NCBI RefSeq assembly: GCF_019399895.1
Contig: NC_091867.1
Coordinates: 9,685,501-9,749,500 of the forward strand
Length of the DNA stretch: 64,000 nucleotides
Direction of reading: 5' to 3'
Origin: Cardiocondyla obscurior
Lineage: Eukaryota; Arthropoda; Insecta; Hymenoptera; Formicidae
Shown: one piece after another, positions 50,330 to 63,400 of the stretch
Layout of the letters: each line of letters starts with the position of its first letter
How positions within the stretch are numbered: position 1 is the first letter of the stretch
Notes under the pieces: generated by a model
The model's input: only the letters and a program-made list of their open reading frames with translations
The model's database searches: none
Told to the model about the DNA's origin: nothing
Made by a program: the position numbers and the translations under genes

Positions 50330-53300
50330 TCATTGCCGATATGCCTGCGGCGATATGCCGTTCCCAGGAGTCACGTAGTCACCGATCATCAGGCTGGGAT
50401 TCACTGGATAATGAGAAGTGTTGCCGAGGACCAGCGATTGCTGGAAAGTAACACCAAGCTGTAGCGCGAAAGTCACGCAAGCAGACGTATTGCTTTAGTT
50501 TCCGTCTCTCACGTAAATTTTATTAAAATGCATAGTAAATTAAATAGATATATGTACACACACGCGCGCACGTTGTATGAACTTTCAGAGGAACAATTAT
50601 TTTCATGCTTGTATGATATCTGTTTAGAGTATTAATTTAAAATAGAGCACATTTTCTCGTTGCTTCGATAGCTCAATGTGAAAATGCGAATTTTGAATGT
50701 GTACTTACAGTAGCAGGTGATGTAAACATGTTTGGAGTTATTCCACCGCCTATTAATTGCGCCGCTTGTGTACTCGTTGCCGTACCACCCACACGACCTC
50801 GTCCTGTACTCGAGATGGAACCCGGATGAATGTTTGGCTGTCCACCTGTCACATAAAAATCCGTACATTTTGTTTATATGTACGAATACAACAAGTAAAG
50901 CAATTTAAAAACATATAGAACACAGCTTAAAATAATACACTAACATATCGAATCTATACTGAATTTTTTACCAAGCTGGATTTGACGTGAAAATAATACA
51001 ATAGTCATTTGTAAGCAATTAGACATTACACAAAACTTTAGATTAAAGAGATTGCAAAGAAAAAAATAATTAAAAATTATTTTATAAAGAGATCTATATG
51101 ATGTAAACTACATTATTATGTTCATCGCATCAGCCGACAATATTTAAACAAAAAAGAAAATTCCTGATTGAGTATTTCGTCTATAGGTATGCCATGGTAA
51201 ATAATAAAATAATTTTAACTTACATCTAAATGTCGGGAGGAAAAAAATACGAAATTTTTTAAATATCAGAGGGATATCAGAGAGTATAGTTAAATATTTA
51301 TAAATCTGTACTACTAAAAACAAGTTTATTTACATGAATTATAAATTCTACAAAATATGTATAAATTAGAACAATTACAAGGAACTTTTTTCTTCTTTAT
51401 ACAAATGTCTTCCATGATGCAGAACAATAAAATGTATATCCATTCCGTAAGTACCAGTACAATTAAAAGGTCCGGTAATAAATTGTTAAATTGACATTTA
51501 TGTAATAAACAATTAATCTGTAATTATAACAATATCAGTACCGAATGACCAATAGTAATTTATATTCAATGTTTTTAGTCATTAATTATTTATCAGTAAG
51601 TCCAATGGCAATAATTATCCACAAAAATTACTTCATTATTTCAATACGTACACGATTTTTCTACATAAAGAATTATTTCAAATCGTACTTGTACAATTCT
51701 ACACAAATAAAAGGTGTTCAAAATGTTGATCATGCTAATTCGTTCTTTTAATTGTATGTTATTACGTGGAAGGAACAGTTAATACAGATTTTAATTAAAC
51801 AATCGGTAAAAAGAATTAAAAAAAAAAAAAGAGAAAAACCCATAGATCCTTGTACATTATATAAAATGCATTGTCATAAATAATATATTATCAAAAAAAC
51901 GATAATATACTCGACTTAAAAAGGAAATATACTTATTTTGAGCAATACTGGAATTTAGGATGTCTCAGATTACAAAGACAATCATTTATTATCACTGAAA
52001 GAACTGTTTTATATATTAAGTGTTTTCTTTTAAATATCGTATATATCGAATACATAGAAGGAATGGGCCGAGATCGTTCAACAACCACGTGGGTATCTCT
52101 CGTACGCTTCGTAATGCAGAATTTCATAAATACGTTTTGCATAAAAATTGAATGTCGAAGAATTAAAACCACTGGGACATGATGCATGTGGCAAGAATAT
52201 GGATTACAAATGTTAAGTATACCACATGGCACCAATTAATACATGTAATGATACACTGAAGAGTCAAACCAAACCTTACCTATTGCCAGCAAATTATTTG
52301 GATTTACTGTTGCGCTTGTATCCATCGAGACTTCACCCAGACCGTTAACCGACATTCCGTTGACCATATTCACCGCCTGTCGGGCACCCTGAGCATCCAA
52401 AGTCGTCCAATAGGATTCGCTAGGCGAAGTATTGTTTAACCCAGGAGGCGGCTGTGCCGCTGCGCCCGTGTATCGGAAGTAAGGATTTTTCAAGTCTAAA
52501 GTGTTATTACTGCTCTCTAAATTCGTTCCTTCGAGTTTCAACTCTATTGTTACATCGTAAGATTGTCTGAAATAAATATATTCGTAATATAATGTGACAA
52601 TTCAAGACCAAGCTCGAATCAGAGACAGATGCGTATTCCCCTCACCTTTTATTTGCTATAAGAATGACTTTCCCGGAAAGTAGTTGCCCGCTTTTACAAA
52701 ACAATGGATTTTCTAAGAGACAGCGTACTTGATACCAGTGTGTGAGAGGCTCTGTAGGAGCAGTACTTAACCAAACTTGTTGCGTTGATCCGATAAACGC
52801 TACATCGAACCAGAAAGCTAAACCATGGCATGTACCACTCTCCAGTATATGAAAATCGACATTTATTTCTAAAAGACACAAAGATGTTAGTGAGGCTATC
52901 GCATATCTCGTTTCGCGTAATAATATAAAATTCTATAATACCTATTTTATGTAAATCAGTCTCATCAGCTGTTTGGAAGTCTACTATGTGCCTTACAGAT
53001 TTCGCCATACATATTCTAATATCAAAAGTATCGACAATCGGTTGTCTAAAATATTCTTTAATGGCGTTATTTCTCATGGCGGAGAGATCTACTCCATGGA
53101 AACATGTCTGATACCAAAAATTGGCCTTGTTGAACTGTTCCATGTAAAGATTTTCATCGGAGAAGGGGGCAATGTGCAGATCACCTCTGGAGGGAAACAT
53201 TCTTCCGCCTGTATGTAAAAACGATTTGATTAAATTAACGGAGAAAAAAGAACACCCAGACAAAGAGTAGTTCATAAGTAACAAAATTATTTTTTTCAAA

Positions 53301-54908
53301 AACATTTACCTGGACGCAACCACTTTTTCGCATGCAGATAGGTCTCGAGCATTCGTTCATTGTACAACATGTATCCCATAGGCTCACTCACTATACAATC
53401 TACGTGTTCGGGCAAATCGATCTCTTCTATCTTTCCGGCTATGACTATTATTTTATCAGATAAATTATTAGCTGCGACTAAAAGCTCGGCATGATTTGCC
53501 ATATTGCTCGCCTCTACGGCGTAGACTTTCTTCGCGCCGGCTTGTATAGCGAAAAATGAGAGTATACCAGACCCAGCGCCTACGTCTAACACAACTTTGT
53601 CCTTGAAATCAGACAGATTCCCAAGGATCGCCCGCTGGTATGTGCTGGTCCTAATATAATCCTGCATCATGTTTTGCTGCTGAGAGAGATAACCGTAGAA
53701 TTGGAAATACTGCATCGCCGAGGACTCTTCTGTTCTTTCGTTAAATGCCGACACGCCCTTTCCCATTTTGAGTTTTACTATGTGCGAGTGAAAATTGCGA
53801 AAATCTGTGAAGAAAGCAAACGTGGTTAGAATCCTGTCGCTTAAGTATCTCCGTGGAAACTCGTGTAGGTTCATTAAAATTTAGGCGGCGCAATTGCCGG
53901 CTCACCTGCTTCATTAGCAAATGTAATGAGTAAGCTATCTGTATCGAGTGTAAAAACATAACTTCGAGATGATACACGAGAACATTCGGTACTGGGAGTC
54001 ACTGGAAATTCTAACAGAGTCGTTTTCTCTCTGCTGCTAACATCTCCTAAAATGGTAACGTTGAAAATATCTGTTATTCTCATGGCACAGTCTTATATAC
54101 ATTAAATAGAGAAAGAAAGAAATAGAAGAGAATGTGTGAAACATAAAAATGACCAAAGATCAAGACAGTAAATGCTTTTCTGATATCAAAACGCGACTGC
54201 TTTCAGATCAATAACTATCCATGGAACAACTTTGAACCGTTAATCTCTAAAGATAAAAAGGTGATCATTTAATTAACATAACAATGGGATCTATACAAGC
54301 AATACGGTTCAACCAGAGCTATCATAGCGACTTATTATCGCTATCAAGTGCAGTAAATGACGAGAAGAAAATTAGCTCTCCAACAATAACTGAGAAGCAT
54401 GCTACAGTGCAGAAAGGAAAAAAGAAAGAAAAAAAAAAAAAGAGAGAACACAACACAAAGAAGAGGGACACGAATTGGAGGAAGGAGGGAGCCGAAGAAG
54501 GACGCAAATCAGTAGAGGATTACGTTCATTATGTGGCGATATCGACCGGCGATCGGCTCGGAGAGATGCTCGGGCCTCCGGGCTTCCAGGAAGGCGGGGA
54601 GGGGATTGGGGGGGAAGCAGAGTTATCGGCGCGACGCGGCCTGGGAAGTGTGGTTAGGTTGCCCGGGTGGCGATCGGTCGCGTGATCGATCAGCCGCGTC
54701 GCCGTCGGTCGCGTCGTGCCGTCGAGGGCGGCCCGAGGCTGGGGTTCGAAATGGGCCTCGCCGGCGGATACATACCTGAAACGAGCTCGACGCTGAGGCC
54801 CTGCGGGTCGTAGTTGATATTGAGGGCGACCGGTTTGTTGTACTTCGGCGTGGACTGGCCATTGTTTGATAGAGCCGAGACCGTCACCGCGCGAAACGTC
54901 TTCGCCAT
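50330..54908 (-). CDS. CARM1: CARM1/PRMT4 protein arginine methyltransferase
   Basis: Type I (asymmetric dimethyl) arginine methyltransferase of histone H3 and splicing or transcription factors; the Drosophila homologue is Art4. Exons: 54908-54776, 54046-53906, 53804-53310, 53208-52942, 52868-52646, 52566-52280, 50845-50709, 50458-50330. All are GT-AG and phase-consistent: 603 aa (human 608). Visible: N-terminal PH-like part (about 30-135), YFQFYGYLSQQQNMMQD (about 124-140), SAM motif LDVGAGSGILSFF (about 164-176), double-E loop SEPMGYMLYNERM (about 231-243), THW loop LTHW (about 388), then a Gly/Thr-rich C-terminus ending in the conserved VNPSLMIGDYV segment. GKGVSAFNERTEESSA confirms PRMT4 rather than PRMT1, 3 or 6. 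The ATG is in a GC-rich promoter with a GA repeat just upstream. Its stop codon is followed by a long in-frame open stretch. Confidence 0.95.
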
Positions 54909-54950
54909 TTTTCGCTACACCGCGTGCCAGCGCGCTTCCCGACGCTGCGC

Positions 54951-54976
54951 CTCTCTCTCTCTCTCTCTCTCTCTCT
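54951..54976. promoter_or_regulatory. (CT)13/(GA)13 repeat in the CARM1 promoter
   Basis: Pure CT run on the plus strand (GA on the CARM1 strand), starting 43 bases upstream of the CARM1 ATG. Long GA runs in insect promoters are binding sites of GAGA factor. Here it could also lie in the 5' UTR. Confidence 0.55.
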
Positions 54977-57179
54977 TTTCCCCCCTGCCCGTCCCGCCCC
55001 TCCCTTTCGCACGGCTCCTACTCCACTGCGTTGCCCTCCACCTCCAACCTCCAACACTTCTGCCGGCGGGGTCCCTCTCGTAACGCTCGGCGTTACGCCG
55101 TCGTTGCTTCTCTCGCGTGAGAAACAACGGAAGCCGCTGTTATTCCCGCAAGTACTCTTTGCCAGCACCACGACAGGAGAGACCAACCCCCGGCCAAAAT
55201 CGCGCCGATTCCCTCCCGTTCCCGGAGAATTCACTTACGGCGCCGTCGCGCCTCCACCCTAGGCTCACCCGATACAAAGACGTGCAAATTCCACCGCCGA
55301 TACTGGCCGGCCTACCCCGCCACCATTTCCGCCGTCCAAACGGTACGATTCCCGCCACTAGGCGGCTAGGTTCGTAGCAAGGCTTGAACTCGTCTCGGAA
55401 TAATTGCTATATGAATCGCCTAAGCAATACGAATTATATTCCATCATTAGAGTGTTTGAATTTCAACGATAATTTCTTATATATCTCCGCTTCAAGTTTC
55501 CAGCGTTGAACTAATCATTTTCTCTTACGCGATCTCTATTCCGCGAGTTCTGAAGCGCGCGACACCCTGTATGCGTGGATATCCTCGTTTGGGGTAATCG
55601 CCGGCTATTGATATCGGTGCAATGCACCGGCAAGAATACAGATACGACGTGCGAGAGATTTAAAAAAAAAAAAAAAGAAACCATATATACATGTATGTAT
55701 TTAATGCGACGATTATCTCGCACGCGGTGATAGCGTTCGAATTGGACGAGCCTCTGCACTATCGTCGCATCCGCCTCGCGTACTACATGCGTGCCGCTGA
55801 TAAGCGTCGAAAATCGCCGGGGCTCGTGCACGCTCGACCGATCAAAGCGACTTTCCCAGCCCGCTCGATCGAATTCGACGGATCTTTGTTTTAAAGCGGA
55901 GACGTCCAAACCTCGGAGCACGCCTCATCGGCTCGTCGATAACGCCGAAAGTAGCTCAGCCTCCGCCACAAAGGACCGAAATTCTCATCTCTCCGAATGT
56001 GCCCCGAGTCGCGCTCGCCGATATATAAATTCGCGCCAGAAACTTAGGATAAGATTCTATTTATAATCATGCGTGGCGCGTAACGCAGAAGGCATCTGAA
56101 GAGAGTCAAAATGTGACGCACGCACGTATAAAAATAAAATCCCCGTAGAGCGTGCGAAAAATTATTTAACGCGACCTTCCCACCGATACATAATTTCGAT
56201 GCGTAATTATTACTTTTAATATTAATTATTTTAATGTATATAAATTCTGTTCCGGCGGGGAAGCACGTGTGGGAGAGAGCTTTCGCGCGGAATTAGTATC
56301 CTCTCGCGTATAAAAGATATCGTTCGACGGATACTGTTTTTCTCTTGCGGCAAAAACGCTCTTTCTGGAAATATAATAATTGCGCTTTAAATAAGCCCCC
56401 GATGTTATCGGGGGAACTGATATTAAAGGAAAATATGACCGGGTTTAATAACACGCGCGCGATACGGTGCACATAAATGCATTGAACGCCGCGGGGATAT
56501 GTAAGCACGCGGAATATTTAAAATAGACCCTTGTATCGAAATACGCGGAGCTGTTACGAATTTTAGGATTTCACCGTGGGTGCTTGAATTACGTCCAAGG
56601 CGAGGTGCTTTGTTGGCAGCGGTCTCCGATGACCGGCGGTGCAATACTAACGTATTGATTTACGTGCGAAATACATTCAATTGTATTTAGGGGGTCATAT
56701 GTGCCTATCGGAAAACCAATAAGAGAAAACGAATGTAGGTATACGTGTCCGGAGTTCGACTATTACATTTCCGAAATAGCGCCTCTTCGGCGGGACGATT
56801 AATGGACCGCGGGTCCGATTGGTCGGCGATCATTCAAAATGCAATTAATTAAACCTCCGTTTTCTTTTTTCTCTTTTTTTCTGTTTTTTTCTTTTTCCCA
56901 TCTCAACCGGCATTTTTATGGATTTCAGGATACAGTTTTCCGATTGCATTCGCGCGCGGCTTTCGGCGTTCAAAGTAATGTAGGACCAGTGGGAGGAGGG
57001 GGAGGGGGAGATTACCGTGAGCTCCGTCCCTAATGGAACACCCCCGCGCACGCGGGGGCTAAAGGGCTAAGGTAGAGCGTCCGTAAAGCGGACGAAGGGT
57101 CAGGAGCAGCTCTTTCGATCAGCCAGCCATGGCGAACGGACCGGCCGAAATGTCGGGGTGTGCGCGGACGCGAGCGCGC

Positions 57180-57198
57180 GTGTGTGTGTGTGTGTGTG
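57180..57198. repeat. (GT)n microsatellite
   Basis: Short GT dinucleotide run of about 19 bases following an alternating GCGC stretch. Confidence 0.8.
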
Positions 57199-57276
57199 CG
57201 ACGCCACGTATATCTGGTTGGCGCGGCGCCTTTGCCACCCAGGGTACATGCGCGAGATCGCGTGCCGCAGCATGGA

Positions 57277-57455
57277 ATGACGGTGGAGTTGCCCCCTCCC
57301 GCTTTTTCCGGACGCACCAGCAACAGCAGCGGCGGCCGCGACACCAGCAGCAGCGTTCCTCTAGCTCTCCTCCACAGTGTGGTGGCTGTCGCGATCGCCG
57401 ACCGACGGCTGTCCCGACGGCGAAAGGTGGACGGATCGACACCCCCGTTACTATG
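57277..57455 (+). CDS. Possible first coding exon of an unrecognised gene
   Basis: ATG followed by 59 codons plus two bases, ending at a strong donor (CTATG/GTGAGT). The product begins MTVELPPPAFSGRTSNSSG, continues through a Ser-rich stretch and a hydrophobic LALLHSVVAVAIA segment, then a basic RRLSRRRK patch. This order could be a cytoplasmic tail with a membrane anchor. Downstream exons would lie to the right, probably beyond the window. I recognise no family, and GC-rich DNA gives such frames by chance. Confidence 0.25.
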
Positions 57456-60400
57456 GTGAGTACCGCAATGACGCCGACGTCGCGGGAAATCGGTGCCCCC
57501 TTTTTTTTTTTTGTTCCCTCTCGAAAGCGAGGTCGCTCGAGAATCAACGAGGCGAGCTCCGGCCGAGCATCCCCTTCGAATTTTTCCCGTGATTTTTTAT
57601 CGGCGGTTTATTTTCCTTTTTCGAGAGAGCACAGACGACCGGGTGGTTGCACGGGGGTTAATCCGCCAGCGGGCTGACGATAAAGCCGGGGGAACATCTG
57701 CTCGCGATTGATACGCGAAGAGCGTCGGGCCGAACGCGACGTTCGCTTCTTGAGAACGAGAATACGTCGACTGCTTGATAACGCGAGTTCGCGTACGTTC
57801 AACTGCAGCTGCGGTTAAGTTAAGGGTTGCTTCGGCGATGCGTTCGCGGTTCTCGCACTCGGCCGCGTCTCGGACCTCTCTCATCCCGGAAGAGAGACCG
57901 ACGTCATTAAGGGTAGATGCAGGCACGTTAACGTCCGCGTTCGCAGGTTGATTACCCTGATAGATTGCCGGGATTAATCCGAATTAATGACCCGACGGCT
58001 TAACCTCAACCGCCAGCCTTTCAGCGAACCGTCCCGGTTACGTGCCGGCGGGAGCCCGAAACAGGGGAGTCCGGCCGCGAGAGCCAGAGGAAGGGGGAGA
58101 GGTCGGCAGTGTCCCCCTTTTCGCGATCGGCACCGACGCACCCCCTAATATCTCTAAATCCGATGGTGAATGGTCTTCGACCGCGACCGTGGCGCTACCT
58201 TTACGCGATGCCGATTACTGTGCAGGGGTTGCCGGGGGTGGGTGACACCGGAAGGTCAATAAAGGAAGCGGAAATGCATTTAGCCGGTTTAACTTATCGG
58301 AATGTCCTGGAGAACGCCGGCAAGAACCGGTGACGTCTCAAGGGATAAATCGTCGCCGTGCGATCCGGCTCGAAAAATTTACGGGGGATGAACGGGGGTA
58401 GGGGGGCCACTCGACGTTGCCCGAAAGTATCTCTCACTCCGATGGTCGTAATTAGCGAAAAGTGGAGATTGATCGTTTACGGCGGCGGAGTAGGTCGCGC
58501 CGGAGGAGAGAAAACCGGGAGAACTCCCCGAGGAAATTACAAAGCGTTACGTAAGAAGGTGCCCGCGTATTCCAGGTACGATGGGCGCCGAGAGATAATT
58601 AAATTTTATCGAGCTAGTTACAAAAATACGCGACCTCGCGTGACCAATTACAGGAATAAATAAACAACTCTTGTCTTATATTGTTAATCAATGAGATTTT
58701 ATTTTGCGAATACAATAATACAAATCACCCTGATAATCATCGCGCGATTAAATTTGATTGATCCGGTTATCGGCAGTCTTCTTCTTTCGTTTCCCTCGAG
58801 ATAGCGTGCAGACCGAGCAAACGCAGCGGTGACACCGTTCTGCAAAATAGACGCAATCGACCGCGACCTTGATCGATCGCAAGCTGGCTTATCCGGCACA
58901 CGTTTCCGGGCTCCGTGCCAACTGTTCCTTATTGATAATCCGACGTAATCTCTATCAGCGTCTCTCCGCGAGATCGGTCACGGAAGGCCCCCGTCAGGAG
59001 ATGGCGAGCGGAGATACTCGATTTACAACATTATACATCACATGTCGGCGTTATAAGTCACGATCAATATGACGACGGAGGTGAGACGGAAACGGACGGG
59101 GAATGGCAATGAAAGAGGGTGGCAGAGGGAGGGGGGGAAAGCAAGGGAGACACATGGGCGCCGTGGGCGAAATCCGCGCGGATGTGTCTTCTCTTCGAGG
59201 CCGAGGAAAAAGTTTCTAACTGAAAAGAGCTATTTTGCTAGGTAGACCACAGGTGTTCTAATCGATAAGCGCGCATAAACGCGCTTAAACGAAGTTCCTC
59301 GGCATTCAGACACGCCGAAGTTTCTCCCATTCAAATCTCAGCTTCCCTCGGTGTCCCTCGTTTTCATCCGCGAACTGCCGCCCCGCTTCTTCGCGCCTTA
59401 TTTAATTATTACCCCTAATGAGCGCCCCACCGCGCGGCTCGTGATTTAATTGCCCGAAGTTGCGCGTGCAACCGCGCCAGGAATTGTGCCGCCTACCGTG
59501 GGCTTCGTCAGGGAATTCGCAATTAATAAAATAAGATTAAGAAAAGTCCCTCGAACGGAGATTGAGGTGTCCCGTTGTTGCTCTCCCGCGGGATTTAATT
59601 TTACATTTATTAATTTCTTTCCTTTTCTTTTTTTTTTTTTTTTTTTTTATCGAACAGCTTCCCTCGTCTGTCGCGATCCAATATCATCGCGCTATTGTCG
59701 TTCTGCCGCTTGAAAAACTCCGCCGACGCCCATGGGCTATAGGTAAGAGGTATCGAGGGAAGGTAAAGGGGTATCAAAACCGAAAGAGAGAAAGGGAAGG
59801 CGAGAGAGATTCACATGGTGTCTGCCGGTTATCGATCGGCGGCGGGGTGGCCTCCAAATCAAAGGGTGCCGTAGGAAACAGGGTGCACGCCGGTCGGCGG
59901 GTAGGAACTTCTTATTAGCCGCCTCCTTCCCCCCCGCGTCGGATGCCGAAAGTTGCGTTACAAACTGCGCGATCTCGCGAGATTGCGTCTCCGACGGTTC
60001 CCGTCTGGACCGGCAACGTGCTCGGAAAGCGAATGCGAAATCAGGTAAAGGGGAGGTAGGGGGTGTAACCGGCACAAATGTCCGTCCTGAAATTCGGCCG
60101 GCTTGAATCGATCAAACTTCCGCCGCGGACTTTTCCCTCTGCGATCGTTGTTCACGAAGCGGGGGGGAGAGGGGGAGGGTCGCGTGGAAGAAAAGGGCCG
60201 ACCAGAGGGTGGCACCGTGACGTCGATTCATGTGTATATTCGCGTGATTTTCGTATAGCCGCCGGTGTATAGCCGCGTACTTTGGACGGCGACGCTTGAA
60301 AGCCAACTGGCATCGAAACTTTCTTCCGGACGATTACCTGACGAGCGCTAAGGAGACCCAGTTTAGTATTTCGAGCACTTTGTACGGCGGCCGAGACCGT

Positions 60401-63400
60401 TTGCTGGCACCCGAGCGCCGTGTAAAGCCACCCCGCCTGCTCGTTCGACACGATATTAGGTATTTGCCGTCCCACTTGAGCATCGAGCCGGGAATTTTAA
60501 TGAAATTAAACCGCCGTGTCGGGTGTGCCTCTCCGCGGTGGGACGCTAATATTTAATTGGCCGCTCGCGATCAATCGGTGCCGGGGGTGATTTTACACCC
60601 GAGCTAATTAACTATTCGGGTCATGTGGACGAAATTAAATGCCCGCGGAAGCGAGAACTCGTCTCGTCTTCCCGTGGTACGGTCTTTCGTAGTCCTTCGT
60701 CATCGGATGCCTCGCTTCTGCCTCGCGTTATTGATCATTATGCAACTAGGTACACACCGCGACCTCTCCTCTCTCACCGGCAATCATGAGCACGTGCCGC
60801 CATGCATGGTATCATATCATTTTCGCCGCTGGCGTAAGCTTCCGAGGCACGAATACAAGTCGCAATGTTCTCCGATAACGCGTCGTAACGCGAAATGCGG
60901 GCGGAATATATTCGCCGCGGGACGACGTGCACTCGCGACAGAAACTGCGCTACCGTCGAACGTAATTTTATTTTTTTGTTTGTTACTTTTAGACCCTCCG
61001 CGAGGAGATTCCGAGATACGAGTCAATGAGTTTCGAGTAGGGATTCGTTAAGATAAAACGGCAGTACATAATAATTAAGATAACCCGAGAGATTAAAGGA
61101 TCGTGCAAACGTGATATTAAATATAATCGAAAATTAACAACTCCGGCAGAAAACGCGCGAGGTTTTTCATCCCCTTTTCATCGCGATTCGGGACAAATTA
61201 ACCACGCTGCCTAATCGCCCTCGGATGAGAAAATTGCTCCCGCCGGGGCGATTCCCGCGCGATACTCCGGCTCTTAACGAGATCGCTGACAACGCGTTTT
61301 TAACGCGACGTGAGAAACGCGGCACGCACGAACGCCGCGCGACGTGTACACGCGAAAACTTTTCCGCGACGCGGCTGCATCTCGCGTCGTAATATTTCAT
61401 GCCTCTCATGCAAAAGAGAATGTCGGGCGAGCTTTACATCGCGAGGTACAGCCCCCGCTTTATAAAACGGAGACGCGGGATGCATCCCTCGGTCCTATTT
61501 GCCGGCGACGGCGAACGTGAGCGACGCATATATGATACGGTTCGACGGAATTGTTAAGAATCACGACGGTGGCAACCTCCCCCGAGGGCCATCCTGAAAT
61601 ATACTGCAACCTTATTTTTACCGATGCACCCGAGTTGCGCTCCTTCGATCCGGGGCTTCGACGGCGAAACGTCAACCGAAATAATTCCCGGATTAAAATT
61701 CCCGAACGAGATAAATCATGCATCCGCCGCTATTCGACATACTTCCAATATTAAGCGCCCGTGGGCGACATTTACGAAGGTGGGCCCAATCGCGCGTATC
61801 GGAAAGACCGAGGGGAAAAAAAAAGCCGATATTCGAGGGGATCGAATACATTATTCGTGCGGGGCTCTCTAAAGTCGTCCGACTTCGATCTCGGGTCTAT
61901 TGTAAAACACGCCGCTCGGAAATAACCCGCGACGTTGATAAGGAATAGCCGTCTGTCATATATATAAATTTGTACGAAGCATGCGGCAATCGGAATATAA
62001 ATATATCGCGCGGAACAAGCGAGCCTCGAAGGCTGCGCTTTCCAGGCCGCACTTTTCCTTCCGCCGTTTCGCCAATTAAAAAAGAAAAAGAAAGAAAAAA
62101 TAATTAAATCGGGGGGCCCGAAGTGAAAATCGCCGAGGCGCTCGCGCGGAAACGCTTGCCGCGCTGCCGAGCGCCGAATTACCGCAATCTGCTAATAGAT
62201 TCTGCCACGTGATCCGATCCATGGACCGTGCGCACAACGCACACGTGGAACACGCGTTTAATTTTTTTCTTCTCTTTCCTAGCTACGTTTCCTCTCTCTC
62301 TCTTCTACACGTTCTCGCGACGATCGGTCTCGCGATCTGCGTGGTGGGGCACGTAGCGAGCGACGTTACAGAAGCGGCCACGCGAGTAGGAGGAAACCGG
62401 AGGAAAGGGTTCAGTGTCGAGTCGGCCGCGATTGCATCGCCGTTCCGCTGTCCTCGGCCTCGTCTTCGTCGGCCTCGTTTTCGCCGTCGTTTTCGAGCCC
62501 GTCACCGTGACGGCACCCGGTGGGACCGGGCTTCCTCCCCCTCTCCCGCCGGAGATGCGCGTCTCGGTCGCGCCGCAGTCCGATTCCGCGAGATCTCCCG
62601 CGGGTCAACTGGGTCAAGTGTCATCGAAGCGAAGCGGCCTGATTGATGCCCCGAGGAAGCCGGGAGCGCACCTCTTTCGGCCGCGAGCGATTAAAGCCGC
62701 GCGCGCGGTGAAAAATTGACCCCGCGATGAGTGCGCTAATTTGTCTAGCTCCACGCGGAAGCTTACGCGCGATAAGTGGCTAAGGAAGCTGCGATTAATC
62801 GGCGTGTTTATCGTACTTCGGTTTCCGTCGAGTCGCGCCTCACGGTATACGCGAGTGACTGAATAAACAAAAGACGGGACATTCGTTTACACGAAGGATC
62901 CCGATGTGAAAACCGTCGTTGTTTTTAGAAACAAGACACTTAGGAAAATGAAATAAACTTTGCCGGTTGATTAATCATACACGGTGACACTCTCTGGACG
63001 TTTCAACGCATTTTAACTGCAGGGAAATTGGCAAATCGACGGCAATCACGTCGCCCTGAAAGTCACGCGAAAGGCTAATCCCATGCAGGCCCCGTGCGTT
63101 CCCTCGTGACAAGCTCGACGCAATTCGAAGATTAGCGGGATATGCGACAGGTAAATAGAATCGCAAATGGAATTGCGATAAGCTTATGCGCCGTAAACGC
63201 GCACGTAATATGGAAAGAAAGGTAGATAAAGCTGGGGTTTCGGGCTTATTGCACACGAGAAGTGCCGCGCGGGGTCAGCGCGAACGGTGAACCTTCGCGT
63301 TTCGCCGTCGATGCCGCTGAAATTTCAGTTAGCTCGCTGCCAAAGCGCGGAGATTTAATTAATCGGAAGCGACGTATATACTATCGAAGTCCCGCGGTAT

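Noticed and set aside
62209..62719. Two overlapping plus-strand frames, one with a signal-anchor-like LGLVFVGLVFAVVF
   Set aside because: The second frame has no ATG (it starts after a TAG, first candidate start is GTG) and no good donor or acceptor; the hydrophobic run comes from a TCGTCTTCGTCGGCC-type repeat.
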